Source: Phyllostachys edulis (lineage: Eukaryota; Streptophyta; Magnoliopsida; Poales; Poaceae). From it: a DNA stretch of 64,000 bases. Shown here one piece after another: positions 11,221-22,500 of the stretch. Below the pieces are notes generated by a model. The model was not told where the DNA came from, did not search any database, and saw only the letters and a list, made by a program, of their open reading frames with translations. The position numbers and the translations under genes were made by a program. Each line of letters opens with the position of its first letter. Position 1 is the stretch's first letter. The stretch lies in assembly GCA_036346405.1 (NCBI GenBank), contig CM070562.1, forward strand, positions 110,644,412-110,708,411. Direction: 5' to 3'.

Positions 11221-11689
11221 GTGTCATGAGAATTTTTTTTATTAATTAATCCTTTTTTTAATTTTATTTTAAAATTAACCCCTGGCGCACTTTATTTCCA
11301 ATTTTGACCTCTTTGGTCACACCACGGGTGGTGGCGTGACAAAACAACGCTGTCACGTCAGCCCGTATCTGTGGCACACTCTTGTCACGCCACCACTCGT
11401 GACGTGACAGTGTTGTTTGGTCACGTCAAGACCAGTGGCGTGACCAAAAGTGCTATTTTGGGGACTTATCCCGTGGCGTGACAGCATTGTTTTGTCACGC
11501 CACGGGTGGTGGCGTGACCAAAAGTGCTATTTTGAGGACTTATCTCGTGGCGTGACAGCATTGTTTTGTTACGCCACAGGTGGTGGTGTGACCAAAGGGG
11601 TCAGAATTGGAAATAAAGTGCGCCGGAGGTTAACTTTAAAATAAAAATTAAAAAAAGGTTAAATAATAAAAGAAAAGTTCGTGTCATGA
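11221..11689. mobile_element. Mutator-type MITE inside an ADH exon
   Basis: The element is 11230-11680 (451 bp). Its ends begin GAATTTTTTTTATTAA and, on the other strand, GAACTTTTCTTTTATTA. The inverted repeats stay alignable for more than 100 bp through GGCGCACTTTATTTCCAAT. It is flanked by identical 9-bp duplications GTGTCATGA (11221-11229 and 11681-11689); 9 bp is diagnostic of Mutator-like elements. The interior holds several GGCGTGAC/GTCACGCC words able to form nested hairpins. Codons on either side belong to one ADH exon (ATGVGVM before, MMNDCKSRFSINGK after). Seven extra bases, ATCATGA, follow the right duplication. Confidence 0.92.
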
Positions 11690-12437
11690 ATCATGATGAA
11701 TGACTGCAAGAGCCGGTTCTCGATAAATGGGAAACCCATTTACCATTTCATGGGGACATCAACATTCAGCCAGTACACTGTTGTGCATGATGTCAGTGTT
11801 GCAAAAATCAACCCACAGGCACCTCACCTCTAGAAAAAGTCTGCCTGCTTGGCTGTGGTGTTTCTACTGGTAGGTTCTTGTATGTGACCTGATATAGGCT
11901 CAACTTTTGTTCACCCAGTATAGTTTCCTATAATACTTTGCTTGTACAGATATAATGTCTTGTTGATCAGCAGTATAGTTTTGTCGTCACATAGGATCGT
12001 TCTGTAATTTTACATGCTACTAAACAAACTTCGCATGCAGAGCTTATTCATTTGTTTGCTTGAATGTATTACTCTATTATTACCAGTGCATTTGCTTATT
12101 CATCGTATACATTTCAAACGCAACTGTTAGCATGAAGGCGGTCATGTTTTTGTTCTCTTTTCTTTTGATAAAACAATTTTCTCTTAGTTAAGGGTTTCTT
12201 TATGTAAATAGCAAAAAGTATACATGTGTTTTTTTTCCATAAATGTAGAAAGCCTCACCATATTTGATATTTGTGTCAATGATGTCGCAAGGTTCCCACT
12301 CTTTTTTTGGGGTAAATTGGATACAGGATTCCATACTATTGTTTGCACCTGTTGAATTGCTGACAACAATATGTCTATCTTTTTCACATTCTTGTGATTA
12401 TCCTCTAGATAATTTCCAAGAATACTTATTATTACTT

Positions 12438-12897
12438 TGTTATGGAGAAAGGAGAGAGGCTGCGTAACGCGATCGTGAACAGTACCGCGGGTACTGTAGC
12501 ACGCGTGAACGGTACCGGTGGTACTGTAGCGGCGATATTTCCATACGCGCTGGTTGGTTTCCTAGAATAAGGAATAATTGGTTAGGTAATGGATTCCTTA
12601 TCTATCTAGTCGTTGTTAGGAATATGATCTTATTTATTATGAAGGTTATTTTTAATAGTTGGAAAGATTAGATTGAATTGATAGGTTTCCTTATAGATTA
12701 TTTCTTAGGCGTCAAGGCGGATTGTCCCTATAAAAGAGACAGCATGTATCCATTATTAATCAAGCAATGAGAAATCAAAGTTCAACTAAGCTTCTGAGCC
12801 TCGCTACCTCGACAGGGAAGAGCCCTACCGGCGGTTAGATGAGGACGAGTGCCCTACCCTTGGTCTTCGGACCCGTACCCAAACAGTTACCTCAATA
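12438..12897 (+). mobile_element. First long terminal repeat of a Copia-type element
   Basis: Starts TGTTATGGAGAAAGGAG and ends CTCAATA; its partner at 13543-14009 ends in canonical CAACA. The two align along their length with scattered differences. It is followed after two bases by TGGTATCAGAG, the usual plant Copia primer-binding site for initiator methionine tRNA. The five bases before it are TACTT. Confidence 0.88.
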
Positions 12898-12899
12898 TT

Positions 12900-13542
12900 T
12901 GGTATCAGAGTCACCCACCATGGCTTCCGGTGCTGAATTATCTCCCTTCGTCGTGTTGAAGGCTAGCAACGAAAAGATGATAGCCTTAAGTGACAACATG
13001 ATGGTCATCCTCCAAGAAACGTGGGTATTGATGGTCAAATTGAAGGAGCAGAAGGAGGCATCGCATGCCATTGCAATGACGGCACTACCGTCACCTTCCT
13101 CAACGGCGCCACCAACATCACTCCAATGTGCATCGTTGCCCTTGGTTGCACCCCTCGTGCGGCGCCGCCGGAGGAAGGATGCTGTTGTCCAGCGGCGATG
13201 TTTTCCACACGACCGGCCGATGCTGCGCCATAGGAAATACAGAGCACCGCGACTGAGGGGACAACGCCGTCGTCGTGTCCTTTCCACCATCGTCACGCTC
13301 CATGGCAGTAAGGGTGTAAATGCTCCCCCATGTCGGTTGCCCATGCCGCCGACGTCTTCCTCAACACCACGACATGCTAAGGCGTTTCTTTCTTGGGCGC
13401 CATATGTCGGAGTGTCGCTGATTTGCTCTCAGGTGAACCGACACCGGTACTAGATACTCTTATCAACATAGGGCTACCAAGAACTTCAACCGTGGCCACC
13501 ACCGCAGCTCGAGGACGAGCTGCCTTGCCGCGAGGGGTGTAA
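12900..13542 (+). mobile_element. Short internal region 1 with tRNA-Met primer site and gag-like start
   Basis: The primer-binding site TGGTATCAGAG lies at 12900-12910. An ATG at 12920 opens MASGAELSPFVVLKASNEKM, then a Lys/Glu-rich and a Pro/Ser/Arg-rich stretch, resembling the start of a short gag-like protein with no protease, integrase or reverse transcriptase. The region ends in a purine-rich CGAGGGGTG tract directly before the second LTR, as a polypurine tract should. At 0.64 kb it is too short for an autonomous element. Confidence 0.75.
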
Positions 13543-14009
13543 TGTTATGGAGAAAGGAGCGAGGCTGCGTAACGTGATCATGAACAGTACCGCGGGTACT
13601 GTAGCACGTGTGAACAGTACCGGTGGTAATGTAGCGGCGTTATTTCCATACACGCTGGTTGGTTTCCTAAAATAAGGAATAATTGGTTAGGTAGTATTTT
13701 AGGATTCCTTATCTATCTAGTCATTGTTAGGAATATGATCTTATTTATTAGGAAGGTTATTTTTAATAGTTGGAAAGATTAGATTGAATTGATAGGTTTC
13801 CTTATAGATTATTTCTTAAGCGTCAAGTTGGATTGTTCTTATAAAAGAGACAGCATGTATCCATTATTAATCAAGCAATGAGAAATCAAAAGTTCAACTA
13901 AGCCTCTGAGCCTCGCTACCTCGACAGGGAAGAGCCCTGCCGGCGGTTAGATGAGGGCGAGTGCCCTACCCTCGGTCTTCGAACCCGTACCCCAACAGTT
14001 ACCTCAACA
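13543..14009 (+). mobile_element. Second long terminal repeat
   Basis: Starts TGTTATGGAGAAAGGAG after the polypurine-like tract and ends ACCTCAACA. It is followed not by host sequence but by another primer-binding site (TGGTATCAGAGCC at 14012-14024) and a second internal region. LTR1-internal-LTR2 (12438-14009) is therefore a complete small unit joined to an extra internal segment. Confidence 0.88.
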
Positions 14010-14960
14010 TTTGGTATCAGAGCCACCCACCATGGCTTCCGGTGCTGAATTATCTCCCTTCGTTGTGTTGAAGGCTAGCGACGAAAAGATGATAGCCTCA
14101 AGTGACAACATGATGGTCATCCTCTAAGAAACGTGGGTATTGATGGTCAAATTGAAGGAGCAGGAGGAGGCATCGCGTGCCATTGCAATGGCGGCGCTAC
14201 CGTCACCTTCCTCAACGGCACCACCAACACCACCCCAATGTGCATTGTTGCCCTTGGTTGCACCCCTCGTGCGGCGTCGCTGGAGAAAGGATGCTGTTGT
14301 CCAGCGGCGATGTTTTCCACACGACCGGCCGATGCTGCGCCATAGGAAATACAGAGCACCGCGACTAAGGGGACAACGCCGTCGTCACGTCCTTTCCGCC
14401 ATCGTCACGCTCCATGGCAGTAAGGGTGTAAATGCTCCCCCATGTCGGTTGCCCATGCCGCCGACGTCTTCCTCAACACCACGGCGATGCGCTGCTACAA
14501 GCTACTCCGTCCTTGCGCCCGGCGTGCACCGGTAGTGGGGAGAGTAGGTCTCCGGAACCGTCGTCCTTGCGATTCTGTACGGGAGAGGGCGAATAAGGTT
14601 TTTGGGAAGCGACTCCGCGACTGCTCGCCGTTCCCTACATCGTCTACATCGCCCGTTCCCTGCTTCGTCATCTTCCTCATCGGTGACATTCTCTTCTTTG
14701 TCGCTAAGACACTCTTCGCATCACATCGGTAACATCTAATACTCTGCGCTTACTTCTAATTATCAACATGAATATATACGTTCTGTTGTTCGTATTGCTT
14801 ATCGTCCTAGCTCATCTTCTGGACATCTTTAGTACTCATGCTATTTCTGTAGTCTTAATTTATTTGCGAGATTATGTAATCACTAAAGTGCTAAATAATC
14901 TAACAAATACAATGTTTGATTGGGTTAAATCCTAACATATAATTTCTACAATACAAAGTA
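14010..14960 (+). mobile_element. Internal region 2, 3'-truncated, no third LTR found
   Basis: Begins with the primer site and repeats internal region 1 (same MASGAELSPF start, with an in-frame TAA in place of a Gln codon near 14126) up to about 14480. There the two diverge: this copy goes on through GCGATGCGCTGCTACAAGC to about 14740 and into AT-rich sequence. No third LTR or TACTT duplication was recognised, so its right boundary within the ADH intron is uncertain. Confidence 0.65.
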
Positions 14961-15949
14961 ATATAACCAGCATCCACTACTAGAAGTTTCAAAGGCTTTT
15001 TATTCCTTTTTTCATCATAATTTGTTTTTAAATTGCACAGGGCAGCTTTGATGCACCATCTATGTTACTGAATCTTTCAGCCTTGTATTCAGAGCACTTG
15101 TGAGTTTTGATAGGAAAGAAGAGTTTGGGCTCTGTTGTTATCACATTGTCTTTTTAGCATACTAAGATCCAGAGATCATGAGAGCCTACTTTTGTTTTCT
15201 CTCATGGTAATATACTAATATGTACCACAAATGTATCCTTGCAAACATGATGTGCAGTACTTGTTACCTTGCTTATTAATCACATTGCTTTTAGTACTGG
15301 ATCCTATTGTTTAATAATAAAATCTGTATTACTTGATTGTGTTATGAAAATTGTCTCTGCAGATCAAACATAGCTTGTTTTCTAATTCTTTCTTATTCTG
15401 CTGTTCCTGTTTACAGCAAAGAACTTCGGAGTTACAGAATTTGTGAACCCAAAAGACTATGACAAACCAATCCAGCAGGTCATAATTGGCCTTACAGATG
15501 GTGGCGGGGATTACAGTTTTGAATGTATTAGAAATGTTGCTGTTATGAGGGCTGCACTGGAATGTTGCCACAAGGTATGCTAGAGTTGCAGCTTGTGTTT
15601 ACAACACGTTTATGAACTTTGTGGACTGTTACAAATTGATAACAAATCTCACATATTTTAATTAGCAATGCTTTCCATACACACCTTACCCAAGCAATTC
15701 ACAATCTTGAATTGATGCTATCATCAAATATCTATTTGTAAATAAATAAAAGTTATTTGAGCCAAAAGATAAAGGAACTGCATTGCATTCTAATATCATG
15801 GTGTATCCCTTTTTTAGGGAAATATGGTGTATCTGTTTTCAAATTCTCATTTATATGTCTCTTATATTGTTTCCTGTTTTTCAGCCATCTCGAAGTAAAA
15901 TATGTTGCCTTCACTGATTTAATTTCTGTGGGCACAACTGTAGGGCTAG

Positions 15950-16102
<153 letters not shown>

Positions 16103-16294
16103 TAGTATCTTGAACAGATAAAACTCGCATGCTGGAGGAGTTTTTCCATCTCAACAAAATTTCCCTATCGTCCGCACGAAATCAAGGTGGATGAGTACAT
16201 CACTCACAGCGTGAACCTGACTGATATCTACAAGGCGTTCGACCTGCTGCATGAAGGTGGCTGCCTGCGCTGTGTGCTGGCGATGGGCCATTGA

Positions 16295-17763
16295 AGTTAA
16301 GCCAAGCAGTTTGCATCATGTTAAATTGTAATGCAGATCTACCTGCCCGTGGTACTATAACTAATTGCCCCGTTTGGCCTCGAAACTCTTTGAACGCAAT
16401 CACTGCTATAATAATATGTTCTGTTGGATCGTTGGGGATAATTACTGCTAGGACTCTACTATTATGGTTTTACTGCCGACTTGTACCTCTATTGGCTTCC
16501 AAATATGTGTTGCTTTTATCTTCTGTGGTGAAATTCCATGCTATTACCAACTGATCCGTAATTCGACATCACATCGTTGTGAGTTTAAGCCAAAAGGAGA
16601 CCCGTAAATTTGAGGATAACCAAGACTACAAAATCGTGCTCCATAATCTGAATTTCACTATTCAGGAAAGATTCAGTCAGTAAATACAGAATTGCAGTAT
16701 GGAGCAGGAAAGAGTAACATACATCTCACTCACTCAGTATACAGCTAAAATATCACAGCATTTGGCAACTGCCCTGTTTGGTAAAGAGTACAGAATATTC
16801 TGATGCTAAAAAAGGCAGTTGGCATTGGCGAGTTTCTCCGGCCGCGGGTAACTACTTGCGTTGCGTGTTGAACCACCATGCTAAGATCAAACTGACTATT
16901 AAACTCTGGTGTCAAAAATTCTGAATGCCATGAAGCTGTTCTTGGTATCTCCCATTTCATTGCTTCTCCTCAACTTGAACACTGCTGCCTGCTAATTAGA
17001 ATTGCGAAAATAAATCATTGCTAAGCAAATTATACCAAAAAGCAGCAAAATAGCAACAGTAACACATTACCATGCAAGAGCTTCTTTATGAATAAACCCA
17101 CAAGAGTAGTTTGCACCAGATCTACTCATGGTAGATGCTTACAAACACTTCACAAACATTATTCTAGCTCCCTAAGACAGTAGACATTAGCTAGCCCCAG
17201 GTGATATCTTTTGCACGACTAACACTCTTCTCGAGGGCATTGATTTCAGATGCCTAAAACACTACTAAGGTCTAAGGCTTAAACATGAAACCATAAACAA
17301 CTACATAATTGTACGTCAATACAAGCCAAGGAATTTCAAGCTGTTCAGTTTATTGTCAGGAGATTGGACTACGAATAGTCCTATTACCTGATTACCTCTG
17401 TACCAGTTGCGACAACTGGCAAATTCTAGAGATAACTTTGGTGCATTACGGTGTGCTCTTTCGTATAATTGCGATTCACTGATGTATAATCACTTATGCC
17501 TTTCCGCAAAGGACGTAAATTCATGGAACTCACCATGCAAAAAAATGTGGGTGTGGGTGTGGGTGTGAGGGTATTATAGCACGGAATGGATCTCCTTGTA
17601 TGGCAAGATGTATCTATTTATAGCTTGACAAAATGAACTGAAATCACTTCAACATATGGAAGTGTTAATGATACTGACAAACGCTAAATGCAAGACATTT
17701 GAACATGCAGGGTCTGTGTTCTAACGTGCAAGGGAAGAATAGAAGAAAGCTGCTTGTAAATTA
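16295..17763. other. Intergenic, likely 3' untranslated and flanking sequence
   Basis: This lies between the end of the ADH pseudogene and the stop codon of DPH1 on the opposite strand. I see no supported gene. A GTGTGGGTGTGGGTGTG run occurs at about 17548-17570. Part of it may be the DPH1 3' untranslated region. Confidence 0.5.
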
Positions 17764-19164
17764 CTATGAATTTTTGGAGTAATTACCAATCCGAACTCGC
17801 GGCTTTCTCTCGCCAGTAGAGGGCTTCTTCTTCATGTAGCAGCTATTCCAATCGCCTCCATCCTGCGAATAGTAATCCATTGGGTACTCGCCTCCAAAAT
17901 CTTTGCCACCACAATCACCACTATTGCAGTCACAATCTCCGCAAGTTCCTGATCCTGAACAACACCCACTGCCACCTCCACTGCCACATTCCCTGTTTCC
18001 CTTCTCCCACCACCCAGGAACATACCCCAGTGCAACATCAAACTCGAATGTCGTCAGCATCGGCTTCTTGAATCCCTCTCCCCAATCAATCGACAACCGT
18101 GGGCATGCAATCTGCACCCACGCATCCACCGAATCCCCGAACAGCTCCATCCTCGCCGGGGACAGCTCCGACATGAGCACTATTGTGTGTTCCAACCCTT
18201 TCTCCTCCAAATGCTCCACCACCCTGTCAAGAACCTTCACGCTGCCCTGTCTGCCCAGCGTGCCGAGTATAACCCCCCAGCTCTTGGCCTTCCTCGCCGC
18301 CAGCACCGCCTCCTTCCTCGCCTGCTTCATCCCAACATGGTCGTACTCCTCGAGCACAAGCACACCAAGAAACGGGTCAAATCGGTAGGCCTTCACCCCA
18401 GGGTTGGCAATCATGAACGCCTCGAGGTGGAACCTCCCGTCTGCGACGAACACCACCGCGCCCACCCCCTCCGACTTGTTCAGCTTCGGCGCGGTGCACC
18501 CAAGGATCTCGCCGGCAGAGAGCGGCTTCGCCTGTGGCACGACGATGTCGCGGTACCCCTCCCGCGTGAGCATCTCGCGCGTGGCGTGCACCGCGGAGAT
18601 GAACTGCACGGTGCCCGCGATGGCGAGGCGGGGCGCGGCGGCGGGGTCCGGGAAGGCGTTGCGGACGGCGGCGGCGAGGCGCTGGGCGTCGACGCGGATC
18701 TCGACGAAGACGTAGAGCACGGGGAGGAGTGACGATGTGACGGGGACGAGGCAGGAGTGGCCGTAGTGGACGAGTATGTCGGCGGCGAGTGCCTTGGCGG
18801 GGCGATCGGCGAGGCAGCATGCGCCGTAGGTGGGGTCAGCGAGGATGAGGACGTCGTTGGAGGGGTCCTGGGCGAGGAAGGGGGCGAGGAGGTGGGAAAG
18901 CGGGAGGGAGAAGAGGAGGAGACCCTCGGGGAGCTGGAGCGCGGCGCGGCGGGCGGCGGAGGAGCGGATGCGGTGGGCGGTCTTGGGGAGCTCGAAGTTG
19001 TATGCGGCGGGGAGGAGGGAGGCGGCGGCGGCGGCGAGGGTGGGGTCGTTGAGGATGGAGGGCGGGATCGGGGTGTGGACGAAGCGCTTGGGCGGGTTGG
19101 CCGCCTTCTTCTTGGGGCTAGGCGGGGCGAGCGCGAGGGAGGTGGAGGGGTCGCCGGCGTCCAT
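17764..19164 (-). CDS. DPH1: Diphthamide biosynthesis protein 1 (2-(3-amino-3-carboxypropyl)histidine synthase subunit 1)
   Basis: Single-exon gene, 466 residues. With DPH2, this iron-sulfur protein transfers the 3-amino-3-carboxypropyl group from S-adenosylmethionine to a histidine of translation elongation factor eEF2, the first step of diphthamide synthesis in the cytosol. Family motifs are in order: LPEGLL (about 78-83), ILADPTYGACC (107-117), HYGHSC (133-138), VFVADGRFHLEA (238-249), LGTLGRQG (300-307), CPRLSIDWG (354-362). Three cysteines in the expected places, C116, C223 (LGCTAP) and C354, should hold the 4Fe-4S cluster. The start was set at 19164 (MDAGDPST, preceded by GCCGCC and followed by G). 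The open frame extends upstream without family similarity. After the conserved core comes a Gly/Ser/Cys-rich tail segment with seven cysteines in about 27 residues. The gene diverges from CtpA, 380 bp away. Confidence 0.95.
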   Translation of the reverse strand: MDAGDPSTSLALAPPSPKKKAANPPKRFVHTPIPPSILNDPTLAAAAASLLPAAYNFELPKTAHRIRSSAARRAALQLPEGLLLFSLPLSHLLAPFLAQDPSNDVLILADPTYGACCLADRPAKALAADILVHYGHSCLVPVTSSLLPVLYVFVEIRVDAQRLAAAVRNAFPDPAAAPRLAIAGTVQFISAVHATREMLTREGYRDIVVPQAKPLSAGEILGCTAPKLNKSEGVGAVVFVADGRFHLEAFMIANPGVKAYRFDPFLGVLVLEEYDHVGMKQARKEAVLAARKAKSWGVILGTLGRQGSVKVLDRVVEHLEEKGLEHTIVLMSELSPARMELFGDSVDAWVQIACPRLSIDWGEGFKKPMLTTFEFDVALGYVPGWWEKGNRECGSGGGSGCCSGSGTCGDCDCNSGDCGGKDFGGEYPMDYYSQDGGDWNSCYMKKKPSTGERKPRVRIGNYSKNS

Positions 19165-19544
19165 GGCGGCGGCGGGTGGGAGACACGAGACGAGACGAGA
19201 CGAGGGTTTAGCCAAGGGACGCTTAGCAAGTAGCAACACGAGGCCTAACAAAATGGCAGCCCAGACCCAGTACGCGCGTGCCGAGCCAATCCAGCACACG
19301 CCCACAGCACGGCAGTTTTGCTGTCAAAAAGTGCGGCCCAGGCGGCGCGGTGGGCCGACATCGATTCGTCGTCGTCTTCTTCTCAGAGCTCACTGGCTCC
19401 ATCTCCGTGGCTCGCGGTCTCCCCTCCCCTCCCTTGACAATTCCGTGGCCATTATCCATCCCCAGCGCCTCCAGAAAACTCCCTCTCCATTCGAAATCCC
19501 ATCGCCGGGAAGGGGAAGCGAACAAGTGCGAAAGGGCGACATCG
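19165..19544. promoter_or_regulatory. Shared divergent promoter region of DPH1 and CtpA
   Basis: The two start codons point away from each other with 380 bp between them. The region is GC-rich with no clear TATA box. It contains a GCGGCCCAGGC word near 19332, similar to the GGCCCA-type sites common in promoters of plant housekeeping genes. Both 5' leaders and both promoters must fit here. Confidence 0.7.
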
Positions 19545-22500
19545 ATGGCGACGTGCTCCCGCCCTCCCTTCGTCGCCGCCTCCTCGCCGTCGCCGGCTGT
19601 CCATCGGGGGAGCGCTCCTCTCCTCCGTCTTCATACGGTACGTAATCACTTGCTCTCGCTCCCACCCATCCATCTCTATCGCTCGCTGCCCCTCCCCCCC
19701 CCCAAAAAAAAAAAAATGGACGGCCGTTCCTCGTGTGGGCGGGATGCGAGCTGGGAAGCAACCGGCTTGTTTATTGTTTCTGCTATTGTCGATTGGTTGC
19801 TTCCAGTATGAGCGTGTGTTGATGCTGCGATTGCTGACCAAATTAGCTAGGTACCTCATGAATCTACATAGATGTATAGTTGGCAAATTACTCAGTGAAG
19901 CAATTCCTAAGTTGCTGCTTGCTAGTGGTACAAATGTAATGGCGCCGCTTCTGTTTCTCCTTCAGACGACTGAATCCGATCACCATTTTTTGTTTCAACG
20001 ACAGGTAGCAGTTGTATCCATATGGGAACCTCGTCGTCCTCTGCGAGCTGCAGCTTGCTGCTTTGCTCACATGAGGCACTGCTGTAAGACGGCGAGGAGA
20101 TCCACCGGTGGTTTACCGAGTGGCCCATCTGTCTCCGAATTGCTGCGGGCAATAAAGAGAACGCTGTCTAGCTACGCTTCCCTGCTGATCAGCTTGCGTG
20201 GTAATCTTTCCCCAAGCTACAAGGCTATGAGTGCAGCACGGCTGGACGGGGCATCTAAGCACTTTATGTCCATTGGCTTTGGCCGTGTGGTTTTAGGGAT
20301 GGTGCTCGTCATGTCCATCTCTGCAGCCACCTATACAGCACCTTCATGTAAGCTCTCGACATGGTAGAAACTGCAGCTTCGTTCTTGCTCTAATGTACTA
20401 CTTCTACTGACACCTGTGTCTAAAATTCATTGCTGGAAAATCCAAGCGACGGCGCTCACAGAGGAAAATTTGCTTTTCCTGGAGGCTTGGCGTGCAGTTG
20501 ATCGCGCATACTATGACAAGTCATTCAACGGACAAAGTTGGTTCAGATACCGTGAAAATGTTCTTCGCAATGAACCCATGAATACACGGGAAGAGACATG
20601 TATGATTTTCGAATGTTGCCCTTTCTATTTCTTGATTGAAAGTCTGCTTGCCTTCCAAATTCCAGTAACATCCCTGTAACAAAATTACTTTTTATGTGTC
20701 AAGCTGTAGTGTACTTTGATGCATCCTAGGCCACCTTATGCTGTGGAAAGTATAAATGTGCATTAAATTAAACAATAATCAGATAATGATTTCAAATACA
20801 TTTATCGAGGTGGATAAAAGAGTTTTGTCGAAACGGGGCCAGCCTTTCATAATGCCCCACATTTTTCTATCACAGACAGATATTATAAGGTGGCTATTTT
20901 GGTTAGAGCTAAAATTCAGGACTGTGAACTTAAAGACATTATATGTGTAAACTTGAGAGTCTAGTCTGTTCAGGCGCTAAGTCCTTTTAGTCTTCCAGTT
21001 TTCTTTTGCTACTGTTTTCCTTCTGTTGTTGGTTCAGTGTCCAGTCTGTTCAGGCTAGGGTCTGTGCGGGTACTCCCGTCGACCTGGTCCAGGTCGCATG
21101 TACTGAACTTTTTTTCCTAATGAAATGGCATGCAGTTCTCCTGCATGTCCTCGAGAAAAAAAAAACATGAGTTTTCATATTGTTAAAAGTTTGATGCCAT
21201 GTGATCAGTTTGCTTAACCAAGACTGTATTTCAGATGCTGCAATAAAGAAAATGCTTTCAACATTGGATGACCCATTCACTCGTTTCTTGGAACCTGAGA
21301 AATTCAAGAGTTTGCGGGTATGGAACTCGGTCCTTGATATGCATAGAAACCACAGCTACATTTTATATACTGCTTCCTGATGCATGCCATTATCTTTTCT
21401 GAAGGAAGTCTGGCACGCAAGGCGCACTCACAGGTGTAGGTTTATCAATTGGGTACCCAATGGTGCTTAATGGATCACCTACAGGAGTTGCTGTCATGTC
21501 AGCAACACCAGGAGGCCCTGCGGAAAAGGCTGGTATTCTTCCTGGAGACATTATTTTGGCAATTGACAACAGAAGCACAGAAGACATGGATATATATGAT
21601 GCAGCAGAACGCTTACAGTAAGACCAATTATGAACTATTTATGATCAGTGGCTAAAATACCGTAACAGAAAAAGGATGAAGCTTTGCCCTTGTTTGTTGC
21701 TTTTCAGTATCTACTTGAATGTTGCATACTTAGTATTTTAGAGGCTGAAGTTCTTCCGCTGAATCTTTGATAGGGGCCCTGAAGGAAGCTCAGTAGATTT
21801 GGCAATTCGCAGTGGGGCCAATACCAGGCATGTTGTTCTGAAGTAAGTTCGTTGGCATGATCCCTTTTTAGATCTTGAGAGCAAAGAGTATAATTTGTTT
21901 ACTGAAAAGTAATAATTATTCACTCCATCCTGTTCGATTTATTCCAGGAGACAAACAGTCACTTTAAACCCAGTAAGGTCGAGGATGTGTGAGATTCCAG
22001 GTGCAAAAGATAGCTCAAAGATTGGTTACATCAAATTGACAACTTTTAACCAAAATGCTGCAGGTTTGCGACTTTGAGATGGTTCTAATTGCTTTCTGAA
22101 GCATCATAATGTTTTTCAGGTGTTAAGTCCTGCTGACCATATTAATTAATTATCCTCCCCCAGGATCTGTTAAGGAAGCCATTAAGACGTTAAGGGACAA
22201 CAATGTGAAATCCTTTGTGTTGGATCTGCGGAACAACAGGTTTGGGTCTGCAGAAACTGGACTGTATTTTCATCTTATTTTATTGAAATATGAACATGGT
22301 TATATTTCATGCAGTGGTGGCCTTTTTCCTGAAGGAATTGAAATTGCAAAGATTTGGTAAGCTTGTTTACATCATATTTTAATTCATAAGGTATGAGATT
22401 TGTGTGCGTATGTCTTGGTTGTCTACTTAATAGCTGTTCCTGTGCACCTAAAAAATTTCATGAATACTAGTTGGCCTTCTAAAAACCTGGAGCTTCTTTC

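Noticed and set aside
12839..14535. Frames of 131-204 codons in the LTR region
   Set aside because: They run across LTR and internal sequence of the retroelement in frames unrelated to its gag-like start.
16745..16960. 71-codon minus-strand frame downstream of DPH1
   Set aside because: No splice context or recognisable sequence; more likely DPH1 3' flank.
19165..19305. Upstream extension of DPH1 to a 513-residue protein
   Set aside because: The extra 47 residues have no family similarity, and the ATG at 19164 has a much better context.
18187..19811. Long plus-strand frames across DPH1 and the promoter
   Set aside because: Shadows of the GC-rich DPH1 coding strand; the real plus-strand start in this region is CtpA exon 1.
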